From the NCBI GenBank assembly GCA_035705985.1, contig DASSVP010000205.1:1-44090 (forward strand): 44,090 nt of DNA, given 5' to 3'. Positions 32,799 to 39,022 of this stretch are shown here, piece after piece; the stretch's first letter is position 1, and every line of letters begins with the position of its first letter. Origin of the DNA: JACVRW01 sp035705985 (GTDB lineage Bacteria > Actinomycetota > Thermoleophilia > Solirubrobacterales > Thermoleophilaceae). The notes under the pieces are model-generated. The model was not told where the DNA came from. It searched no databases and was given only the letters and a program-made list of their open reading frames with translations. The translations under genes were made by a program, and so were the position numbers.

Positions 32799-34159
32799 AC
32801 CGCGCGGAGCTCGGCGACGGCGTTGACGAAGGCCTCCAGCTGCTTCGTCGTCCAGCACTCGAACACGCCGTCGCAGAACGGCTCGTAGGCGGACATCACC
32901 GAGTCGCCGTAGTTCCAGTAGAGGCGCGGCTCGGGGTTGATCCAGAAGGTGCGCCCGGCGCGCTCCGACACGTGCCCGAACACCTGGGCGTGCGGCTCGC
33001 GGCCGTTGGTGCGCGCGTCGCCGAGGACGATCACCGTGGAGCGCGGGTCGAGGTCGTCCACGACCTTGTCGAGGAACTCCACCCAGACGCGCCCGTAGTC
33101 CGTGTAGCCGGAGACGTCCGCCACCCCGGCGTCCGTGGCGATCCGCCGCGACACGGCCTCGAACGACCGCTCCTGGCTGAAGACGTCGGTCACCTCCGAG
33201 ATGCGCTCCACGAAGACGAAGGAGCGCAGCTTGCGGAACTGGTCGTGGAGGGCGTGCAGGACCGAGAGGAAGAAGACGCTCGCGCTCGTGACGCTCGTGG
33301 ACACGTCGCAGAGCACGTACAGCTCTGGCCGGCGCGGGCGCCGCGGGCGGTAGCGGAGGTCGAGGGGCACGCCGCCCGAGGAGAGCGACGCGCGCATCGT
33401 GCGGCGCACGTCCACCTGCCAGGAGCGGCGGCGGCCGCGGTGCTCGCGGCCGTGCGAGGCGAGCCGCTTCTTCAGCTGCGCGACCGTCCTGTGCACCTGC
33501 GAGAGGTCCTGCGCCGGGTTCGACGGGAGGGCTCGATCGAGCTCGCGCAGCGGCTTCGCCGGCGGCAGCGCGCGTGTGCGCTCGATCATCTGGCGCTCGA
33601 GCTCGCGCCGCACGTGGCGCTCGAACTCCTGGAGGCGCTCGCGCGGCACCGAGTCCGGATCGGGCAGCTCCGCACCCGCCTTCTCGCCCTTGAGGCCGAG
33701 CGTGCGGCGGATCCGCTGCACGTCCACGCCGATCACGCCGGAGCCCTCGCCCTGGCGCCCGAACGCGGCGATGGCCAGGCGGGCGAGGTCGCGCATCTCG
33801 CCGTCCGAGCCGGCGCGGATCGCGTCGCGGATGCGCTCGCGCAGCGCCTCGAGGTCGAGCTGCTCGGCGCCCTCGAAGCGCTCCTCGGCCAGGCCGCGGT
33901 CGATGGCCTCGCGCTCGACCGCCCGGAAGAAGAAGCGGTCGAACAGCACGTCGAGCACGTGGCGGTCCTCCTGCGACTTCGCGAGCGTGGCGGCGAGCGC
34001 CTCCTTGAAGTCGTCCTGCGAGCTCCAGCTAACCGCGTCGAGCGCCTGGAACGCGTCGAGGAGCTCCGAGGTGCCGACGGCCACGCCCTCCTGCCGAAGC
34101 TCGTCCGCGAACTCGAGCAGCCGCGGCGCCATCCCCGCCGGCCCGGGCGGGGCGGGCAT
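32795..34159 (-). CDS. CoxE-like von Willebrand factor A domain protein
   Basis: 454 residues if started at ATG 34159, which follows the MoxR stop. ATG 34210 would add 17 residues but overlap moxR by 32 bp, and ATG 34132 is where family similarity begins (APRLLEFADELRQEGVAVG). The N-terminal half is helical. The C-terminal VWA domain begins near ELYVLCDVSTSV, where DVSTS is the DxSxS metal site (MIDAS); VSGYTDYGRVW and VIVLGDARTNG supply the remaining MIDAS residues. CoxE/MoxR pairs help to insert metals or mature enzyme complexes, for example CO dehydrogenase, but no such enzyme is nearby. TTGA overlap with the ABC ATPase is unexpected for this family. Confidence 0.85.
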   Translation of the reverse strand: MPAPPGPAGMAPRLLEFADELRQEGVAVGTSELLDAFQALDAVSWSSQDDFKEALAATLAKSQEDRHVLDVLFDRFFFRAVEREAIDRGLAEERFEGAEQLDLEALRERIRDAIRAGSDGEMRDLARLAIAAFGRQGEGSGVIGVDVQRIRRTLGLKGEKAGAELPDPDSVPRERLQEFERHVRRELERQMIERTRALPPAKPLRELDRALPSNPAQDLSQVHRTVAQLKKRLASHGREHRGRRRSWQVDVRRTMRASLSSGGVPLDLRYRPRRPRRPELYVLCDVSTSVTSASVFFLSVLHALHDQFRKLRSFVFVERISEVTDVFSQERSFEAVSRRIATDAGVADVSGYTDYGRVWVEFLDKVVDDLDPRSTVIVLGDARTNGREPHAQVFGHVSERAGRTFWINPEPRLYWNYGDSVMSAYEPFCDGVFECWTTKQLEAFVNAVAELRAV

Positions 34160-34178
34160 GCCGCCGTAGAGCGCGGGG

Positions 34179-35078
34179 TTAGCCCGCCTGCCGGGTTCCG
34201 AAGAGGCCATCGCCGAGCTTCACGCCCACGCGCTCAGCCACGAGGTCGAGGTCGGTGCGGTGCTTCACGATGATCGACATCGTCCGCTCCAGCACGGCCT
34301 GGTCCACGTCCTCGGCGCCGAGGAGCAGCAGGGCGCGCGCCCAGTCGATCGACTCGGCGATCGACGGCGGCTTCTTCAGGTCGAGCGAGCGGACCATGTG
34401 GATCACCTCGACGAGCTTGCGCGCGATCTTCTGGTCGAGCTCCGGCGCGTGGAGGTGGACGATCTCGAGCTCGCGCTCGACGTCCGGGTAGTCGAGCCAG
34501 AGGTAGAGGCAGCGCCGCTTGAGCGCCTCCGTCAGCTCGCGCGAGTTGTTCGACGTCAGCAGGACCAGCGGGCGCGTGCGCGCCTCGATGACGCCGAGCT
34601 CGGGGATCGAGATCTGGAAGTCCGAGAGCACCTCGAGCAGCATGGCCTCGAACTCCTGGTCGGTCTTGTCGATCTCGTCGATCAGGAGCACGACAGGCTC
34701 CTCTGCGCTGATGGCGTTCAGCAGCGGGCGCGCGAGCATGAACTCCTCGCCGAAGATGTCGTCCTTGACCTCCTGCCAGCCGGTGTCGGCGGCCTCGGTC
34801 TGGATGCGCAGCAGCTGCTTGCGGTAGTTCCACTCGTAGAGCGCCTTGGCCTCGTCGAGGCCCTCGTAGCACTGGAGCCGGATCAGGCTCCGCCCGGTGG
34901 CGCGCGAGACGGCCTTGGCCAGCTCCGTCTTGCCTACCCCGGCAGGGCCCTCCACGAGCACCGGCTTGCCCAGCCGTCCCGCGAGGAACGACACCAGCGA
35001 GGCGGGCTCGTCCGCGAGATAGCCCACCTCCCCGAGCCGCTCGCGCGCGTCCTCGATGCTCGTGAATTCGCCGCTCAT
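34179..35078 (-). CDS. MoxR-family AAA+ ATPase (CoxD-like)
   Basis: 299 residues. Walker A GPAGVGKT (44-51), Walker B VVLLIDEIDK (129-138), sensor 1 VLLTSNNSREL and the arginine-finger and sensor-2 region LKRRCLYLWLDYPDVEREL are present. MoxR ATPases act as hexameric chaperones with a VWA partner, here the next gene. ATG at 35078; the only close upstream signal is a -10-like TATCCT 9 nt before it, so the transcript may be leaderless. First gene of the leftward unit moxR, VWA, ABC ATPase, permease, binding protein, GNAT. Confidence 0.92.
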   Translation of the reverse strand: MSGEFTSIEDARERLGEVGYLADEPASLVSFLAGRLGKPVLVEGPAGVGKTELAKAVSRATGRSLIRLQCYEGLDEAKALYEWNYRKQLLRIQTEAADTGWQEVKDDIFGEEFMLARPLLNAISAEEPVVLLIDEIDKTDQEFEAMLLEVLSDFQISIPELGVIEARTRPLVLLTSNNSRELTEALKRRCLYLWLDYPDVERELEIVHLHAPELDQKIARKLVEVIHMVRSLDLKKPPSIAESIDWARALLLLGAEDVDQAVLERTMSIIVKHRTDLDLVAERVGVKLGDGLFGTRQAG

Positions 35079-35087
35079 CCGCCTGGA

Positions 35088-35095
35088 AGGATACT
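35088..35095. promoter_or_regulatory. overlapping opposed -10 boxes, leaderless divergent promoters
   Basis: On the minus strand TATCCT (35093-35088) lies 9 nt before the moxR ATG; on the plus strand GATACT (35090-35095) lies 9 nt before the GTG at 35105. The two hexamers share four base pairs, so polymerase bound at one should block the other. No SD sequence can fit on either side in the 26-bp gap. No clear -35 boxes were found. Confidence 0.45.
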
Positions 35096-35104
35096 TTCGC
35101 TTCC

Positions 35105-35332
35105 GTGCTCGCCGCCTGGCTCGCTCAGGGCCCCGATCTTCCCGGTCTCGGTGACAAGGGCCCCGATGACCTCGGTGGCCTCCTGAACCTGTGCTTCATC
35201 CTGCTGCTGGCGGGCTTCGGCATCGGGGTCCTCGGCCACCTCACGCGCTCGCGGACGCTCGTCGCCATCGGCGTCCTGGTCGTGATGGTGGGCAGCGCGG
35301 CCTTCGTCTTGGCCGTCGGCCGCTACGGCTAG
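35105..35332 (+). CDS. small membrane protein of unknown function
   Basis: 75 residues from GTG at 35105. Two hydrophobic segments are seen: 26-46 (LLNLCFILLLAGFGIGVLGH) and 52-71 (LVAIGVLVVMVGSAAFVLAV), with a short basic linker (TRSR). The N-terminus (1-22) is Gly/Pro/Asp-rich. It is divergent from moxR with 26 bp between starts and has no SD; see the overlapping -10 boxes. Its stop TAG shares a CTAG with the convergent gene. No family recognised. Confidence 0.6.
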   Translation: MLAAWLAQGPDLPGLGDKGPDDLGGLLNLCFILLLAGFGIGVLGHLTRSRTLVAIGVLVVMVGSAAFVLAVGRYG

Positions 35333-35766
35333 CCGCTCTCGCGTCTCAGCACGAAGTAGGCGATGCGCAGGCCGAGGTACTTGGCCTCGCCGAGCACCAG
35401 CTCGTGGTCGCCAGAGTTCGGGAGCACGATGCGATCCTGCAGCGCCCGCAGCACCACGTAGAGGCCGCGGTTCTGCTCGACGTCGTAGTCGATCCGCAGC
35501 GCGCGGCCGTCCGGGCGCACGCGGTACCACCCGAGCTCGACCGGCCGCCCGCGCTTCTCCTGGATGTTGTGACCGAAGGGCTCGCCGTCGCGGAGGTAGA
35601 AGAGCTTCTTGAACCGGCGGCCGGTCAGGCGCGTGAGCAGGCCGATGTTCAGGCCGTCGTACGTCCGGTCGAGCAGCTGCTCGATGTCCGGCGTGGCGCC
35701 CTCCTCGAAGACGCGCTTCAGCGTCCCCGCGTCGGCCGTCGTGAGGCTGTCCCAGGTCCAGTTCAT
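35329..35766 (-). CDS. conserved hypothetical protein, 145 residues
   Basis: From ATG at 35766, set by an ATGA overlap with the upstream SDR gene. I do not recognise the family. The sequence starts MNWTWDSLTTADAGTLKRVF with a helical N-terminus, then basic LLTRLTGRRFKKLFY and mixed beta-strand segments (VELGWYRVRPDGRALRIDYD, GLYVVLRALQDRIVLP, HELVLGEAKYLGLRIAYFVL). Such a pattern, helices then a curved sheet, could be a small ligand-binding fold. Translational coupling to the SDR suggests a joint function. Its stop overlaps the convergent small membrane gene by CTAG. Confidence 0.6.
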   Translation of the reverse strand: MNWTWDSLTTADAGTLKRVFEEGATPDIEQLLDRTYDGLNIGLLTRLTGRRFKKLFYLRDGEPFGHNIQEKRGRPVELGWYRVRPDGRALRIDYDVEQNRGLYVVLRALQDRIVLPNSGDHELVLGEAKYLGLRIAYFVLRRESG

Positions 35767-36698
35767 CGCAGCGACTCTACGAACCCGGTCCGCCAGCTCG
35801 CGTGAGCGGGCGTCCAGCCGAGCTCCCGCTTCGCCTTCTCGTTGGAGGCGCCGCGCAGCTCGCCCGCCCAGTCGGCCACCTGCCTGCCGGCCACGAGCCT
35901 CGCCAGCCAGACCGGCACCCGCAGCGGCCGCCTCGCGCCGGCCGCCTCGGCCAGCGCCGGCAGCCATTCGCTGAGCGCCGCCGGCTCGTCGTCCGTGACG
36001 TTGTAGATCCCGGGCGCGCCGCGCTCGACGGCCGCGACGGTGGCGTCGGCCGCGTCGTCCACGTGGATGAACGAGAACGTGCCGGTGCCCTTCCCGACGA
36101 TCGGCAGGCGCCGGCGGCGGACATCCTCGAGCATGTAGCCGCCGTCGCCGTAGTGCGTTCCGGGCCCGTAGAAGAAGCCGTACCGGAGCACCAGTCCCTC
36201 GAGGCCCTCGGCCGCGAGCACGGCCGACTCCATCTCGTGGAGCGACCGAACGCCGCTGCCGAACGGCTCCGGCGCGTCCGTGAGGATCGGGTCCTCCTCG
36301 GTCTTCACGCGCGGCCCGTCGCTCGGGTACGCGAACGCGATGCTCTGCGTCACGAAGCGCCGCGCGCCCGCCGCCCGCGCTCCGTCGAGCAGGTTGCGCG
36401 TGCCCTCCGTGCGGAGCCGGTTCGTGCTCTCGTACAGCTCGCCGCTCCGGAAGTTCATGCGCTGGGGGAGCGCGGTGAGCTCGTGGACGACCACCTCGGG
36501 CACCGCCTCCTCAATCGCCGCGAGCAGCGCGTCGCGGTCGAGCGCGTCCACCACCGCGGCGCGGGCGCCCCGCTCGCGTACCTCCTCGGCGCGCTCCTCC
36601 GAGCGTGTCGTGCCGGTGACCTCGTGGCCCGCCTCGACCAGCTTCCGGACCAGCGGGCGGCCGATCGCGCCGCTGGCGCCGGCGACGAAGACCCTCAC
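35763..36698 (-). CDS. atypical SDR / NAD-dependent epimerase-like protein, paralogue of the ECF41-linked one
   Basis: 311 residues from GTG at 36698 (GTGA overlap with the upstream membrane protein). Rossmann motif GASGAIG (7-13), TGTTRS and VDALDRDALLAAIEEAVPE, with the family ending GASNEKAKRELGWTPAHASW. The YxxxK position reads VRSLH (Val150, His154), so like its paralogue at 28898-29854 it lacks both catalytic residues. LRYGFFYGPGTHYGDGG, FSFIHVDDAADATV and YNVTDDEPAALSEWLP show the substrate domain is otherwise intact. Unlike the paralogue it is not next to a sigma factor. Confidence 0.85.
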   Translation of the reverse strand: MRVFVAGASGAIGRPLVRKLVEAGHEVTGTTRSEERAEEVRERGARAAVVDALDRDALLAAIEEAVPEVVVHELTALPQRMNFRSGELYESTNRLRTEGTRNLLDGARAAGARRFVTQSIAFAYPSDGPRVKTEEDPILTDAPEPFGSGVRSLHEMESAVLAAEGLEGLVLRYGFFYGPGTHYGDGGYMLEDVRRRRLPIVGKGTGTFSFIHVDDAADATVAAVERGAPGIYNVTDDEPAALSEWLPALAEAAGARRPLRVPVWLARLVAGRQVADWAGELRGASNEKAKRELGWTPAHASWRTGFVESLR

Positions 36699-37063
36699 GC
36701 CGGCGCCTCCTGCTCGCGGCGGAGCATCCACGCCAGGAGGAGCGTGCCGAGCGAGATCAGAACCAGATCGGCCGGCCCCAGCCAGGATGGGTCCGCCTCA
36801 CCGACGTCGATCAGGTGGTTCAGCGAGTGGAGCGCGTAGGCGAGCACCGAGAACGCGAGTACCGGCACCCTCCACGCGACGCGCCGGACCGCGACCAGCC
36901 CGACGATTCCGAGTGCGACGTAGAAGGTCGCGACGTCACCCATGTAGTGGTCGTTGCGCGGGCCGAACGGGCCGATCTCCTCGTAGAAGAACCCGGGTGT
37001 CACCCACAGAAGCAGCCCGACGAGCAGCTGCGTCACGGCGAAGGCGATCAGGAGCGCGCGCAT
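36695..37063 (-). CDS. small four-helix membrane protein
   Basis: 122 residues from ATG at 37063; an open frame runs further upstream into the divergent acyltransferase region but the hydrophobic N-terminus (RALLIAFAVTQLLVGLLLWV) fits this start. Four hydrophobic segments: 3-21, 43-60, 65-85 and 95-114. The loop PGFFYEEIGPFGPRNDHYMG and the segment ALHSLNHLIDVG carry conserved-looking His/Asn/Asp residues within or next to the membrane. No named family recognised. GTGA overlap with the SDR downstream. Confidence 0.65.
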   Translation of the reverse strand: MRALLIAFAVTQLLVGLLLWVTPGFFYEEIGPFGPRNDHYMGDVATFYVALGIVGLVAVRRVAWRVPVLAFSVLAYALHSLNHLIDVGEADPSWLGPADLVLISLGTLLLAWMLRREQEAPA

Positions 37064-37103
37064 AACCGGATCATGCCGACCCGGGTGCGGGTATAGCCAC
37101 AAG

Positions 37104-38009
37104 ATGGCCTCTTCGGAAGAAGCGCTCCTGGAGCGCGTCATCGGCACGGCCGCGGGCGCGGCGCGCATGGCCGCGGTCGGCGGCGGCGACGTGGTCCGTA
37201 TGAACAGCCGGCCGGACGACTGGCTCGACGCGTGGGACCCGGCCTACATCCGCACGACGCTGCCGGCGCTGCGCGCCCTGTCGAAGCTCTACTTCCGCGC
37301 CGAGGTGCGCGGCCTCGGCAACATCCCGGAGAAGGGGCCGGTGCTGCTCGTGGGGAACCACTCCGGCGGCACGCTGATCGCGGACACGTTCGTATTCGCG
37401 CAGGCCTTCTACGACCACTTCGGGCCGCTTCGCCGCTTCCACCAGCTCGCGCACGACCTCGTCTTCCGGCTGCCGGGCGCGCGGGCGAGCCTCTCGAGGT
37501 ACGGGACCGTGCCGGCCTCGCCGGAGAACATGGGCAGGGCGCTCAAGCGCGACGCGGCGCTGCTCGTGTACCCGGGCGGCGATCACGAGACCTACAGGCC
37601 GAGCTGGGAGTCGGACAAGATCGACTTCGCCGGGCGCACCGGCTTCGCGCGGCTCGCGATCGAGCACAACGTCCCGATCGCGCCTGTGGTGGCGATCGGC
37701 GGGCAGGAGACCGCGCTCTTCCTCGGGCAGGGCCGCGACCTCGCCCGCCGGCTGCGGCTCGACAGGCTGCTCCGGCTGAAGGTGCTGCCCGCCCAGATCG
37801 CTCCGCCGTTCGGCTTCACCGTCCTCGACCTGCCCGCGCGGGTGCCGCTGCCGTCGAAGATCGTGGTGCGGGCGCTGCCGACGATCGACCTGAAGGAGCG
37901 GCTCGGGCGCAGCCCCGACCCGGAGGACGCCTACGAGCTCGTCACCCGGACCATGCAGCGGGCGCTCCACAAGCTCGCCGAGGAGCGCACGCTCCCGGTC
38001 GTGGGCTGA
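37104..38009 (+). CDS. lysophospholipid acyltransferase-family protein
   Basis: 301 residues. Transfers an acyl chain to a lysophospholipid or related acceptor at the membrane. The acyltransferase motif I reads NHSGGTLIAD (His86, Asp94; the His-to-Asp gap is longer than the classical HX4D, as in mycobacterial relatives). Motif III is YPGGDHETYR (156-165) and motif IV is IAPVVAIGG (192-200). Residues 55-70 and 120-132 could insert in the membrane. ATG start without clear SD; TATAGC lies 6 nt upstream, so a near-leaderless start is possible. Divergent from the four-helix protein (40-bp gap). Substrate not predictable. Confidence 0.87.
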   Translation: MASSEEALLERVIGTAAGAARMAAVGGGDVVRMNSRPDDWLDAWDPAYIRTTLPALRALSKLYFRAEVRGLGNIPEKGPVLLVGNHSGGTLIADTFVFAQAFYDHFGPLRRFHQLAHDLVFRLPGARASLSRYGTVPASPENMGRALKRDAALLVYPGGDHETYRPSWESDKIDFAGRTGFARLAIEHNVPIAPVVAIGGQETALFLGQGRDLARRLRLDRLLRLKVLPAQIAPPFGFTVLDLPARVPLPSKIVVRALPTIDLKERLGRSPDPEDAYELVTRTMQRALHKLAEERTLPVVG

Positions 38010-38016
38010 CCTACTG

Positions 38017-38115
38017 GGCACCGTAGGAGATAAGCGTCCTGGGTAGGGCTCCGTAGAGAAGCCCAGGCCAGGACGGTACCCCTCCTCGGTGCCGTCGTTC
38101 GAGCCTCACGGTACC
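38017..38115 (+). promoter_or_regulatory. multi-helix RNA-like element with alternative pairings upstream of the MOSC gene
   Basis: Pairings seen on the plus strand: P0, 38017-38029 with 38082-38093 (12 pairs, one bulged U); P1, 38035-38042 with 38068-38075 (8 pairs); P2, 38046-38050 with 38060-38064 (5 pairs, 9-nt loop). This makes a 77-nt irregular hairpin. The 3' side of P0 (GGTGCCGT, 38088-38095) can instead pair with either of two ACGGTACC copies, 38073-38080 or 38108-38115, each 8 pairs with one G-U; the second ends 10 nt before the MOSC ATG. It could be a switch, a terminator or a separate small RNA. It matches no riboswitch class I know. Confidence 0.5.
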
Positions 38116-38125
38116 CTGGGGCGAC

Positions 38126-38566
38126 ATGCCCGGAAGAGTCGAAGCCATACGAATCTCCTCGGAGCACGAGAAGCTCCCCGAGCCCGTCGAGAGCATCGAC
38201 GTCACCGACGAGGGCCTTCCCGGGGACCGCTACTTCGGGCGCGGCGACATCACGCTCGTCGAGGCGGAGGCGCTCGAAGCGTTCCGCGAGGACACCGGGA
38301 TCGAGCTCTCGCACGCCGAGATCCGCCGCCAGGTGCTGACCAGCGGCGTTCGCCTTAACGACCTGCTGAACAAGCGCTTCCGCGTCGGCGGGGTCGAGGC
38401 GGTGGGCGTGGAGTGGTGCGAGCCGTGCGCGCACATCGAGTCGCTCACGTATCCGGGCGTCCTGAAGGGCATGGTCCACCGGGCCGGCCTGAGGGCGGAC
38501 ATCGTGCAGCCGGGGCGGATCGACGTGGGCGACGAGGTCGACGAGGTCAGAGACGCCGCCGCATGA
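38126..38566 (+). CDS. MOSC-domain protein
   Basis: 146 residues. MOSC domains carry sulfur or a molybdenum cofactor; the conserved Cys is seen in VEWCEPCAHIE (Cys98, with Cys101 nearby). GLPGDRYFGRGDITLVEAEA (about 30-49) and IRRQVLTSGVRLNDLLNKRF (66-85) are the family core. The protein is a stand-alone MOSC domain, shorter than YiiM-type proteins, which add about 70 residues. ATG start with GGGG about 5 nt before it; a TACCCT 8 nt upstream also fits a leaderless -10 box. It overlaps the convergent GNAT gene by 20 bp. A structured element lies directly upstream. Confidence 0.87.
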   Translation: MPGRVEAIRISSEHEKLPEPVESIDVTDEGLPGDRYFGRGDITLVEAEALEAFREDTGIELSHAEIRRQVLTSGVRLNDLLNKRFRVGGVEAVGVEWCEPCAHIESLTYPGVLKGMVHRAGLRADIVQPGRIDVGDEVDEVRDAAA

Positions 38567-38996
38567 GCAGGTTGTTCCCGCCCGGCGGGTTCGCCCAGCT
38601 CTCGAAGCCCAGCGACCTGTAGAGGGCGACGGCCGCCTCGTTCGCCTCGTTCGCGTCGAGCTCGATGCGGGCGCAGCCGCGCTCGCGGGCCCGTTCGAAG
38701 GCGGCCTCGACCAGCGCGCGCCCGAGACCTGAGCGGCGCGCCGCGGGGTCCACGAAGAGGTCCTCGAGACAGCAGTCCTCCGCGCCGGTCCAGACGGCGA
38801 ACCGATAGCGCAGGCCGCAGACGCCCACGGCCGGGTCGCCGGCCAGCAGGTAGTCGGTGTTCGGATCCGCCAGAAGACGCCGCACACCGGCATCGAAGAC
38901 GTCGTCGCCGGGCTGATCACGCTGCCACCAGTCGCGGAACGCGATCATGAGCCGGGCGACGTCGCCGGCGTCGTCGGGTGATGCAACTCGAATCAA
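38547..38996 (-). CDS. GNAT-family N-acetyltransferase
   Basis: 149 residues from TTG at 38996, giving the usual IRVASPDDAGDVARLM beginning; GTG 39017 would add seven residues. The acetyl-CoA loop is RRSGLGRALV, preceded by EDLFVDPAA; the ending is ANEAAVALYRSLGFESWANP. The acceptor is unknown. Its start lies only 26 bp from the citA ATG. AATACT 10 nt upstream resembles a -10 box, so this gene too may lack a leader. Its 3' end overlaps the MOSC gene by 20 bp. Confidence 0.82.
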   Translation of the reverse strand: MIRVASPDDAGDVARLMIAFRDWWQRDQPGDDVFDAGVRRLLADPNTDYLLAGDPAVGVCGLRYRFAVWTGAEDCCLEDLFVDPAARRSGLGRALVEAAFERARERGCARIELDANEANEAAVALYRSLGFESWANPPGGNNLLMRRRL

Positions 38997-39008
38997 GCTG
39001 ACCGCAAG

Positions 39009-39014
39009 TATTCT
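39009..39014 (+). promoter_or_regulatory. -10 box of a probable leaderless citA promoter
   Basis: TATTCT matches the TAnnnT pattern and lies 8 nt before the citA ATG at 39023. The eight bases between contain no Shine-Dalgarno sequence. No good -35 box is visible 16-18 bp upstream. A start of transcription at or next to the A of ATG is predicted. Confidence 0.45.
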
Positions 39015-39022
39015 CACCGCCA

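Noticed and set aside
38017..38093. SRP RNA (4.5S type) as an identity for the long hairpin
   Set aside because: The tip lacks the GGAA-type tetraloop and the conserved symmetric and asymmetric internal loops of SRP RNA.
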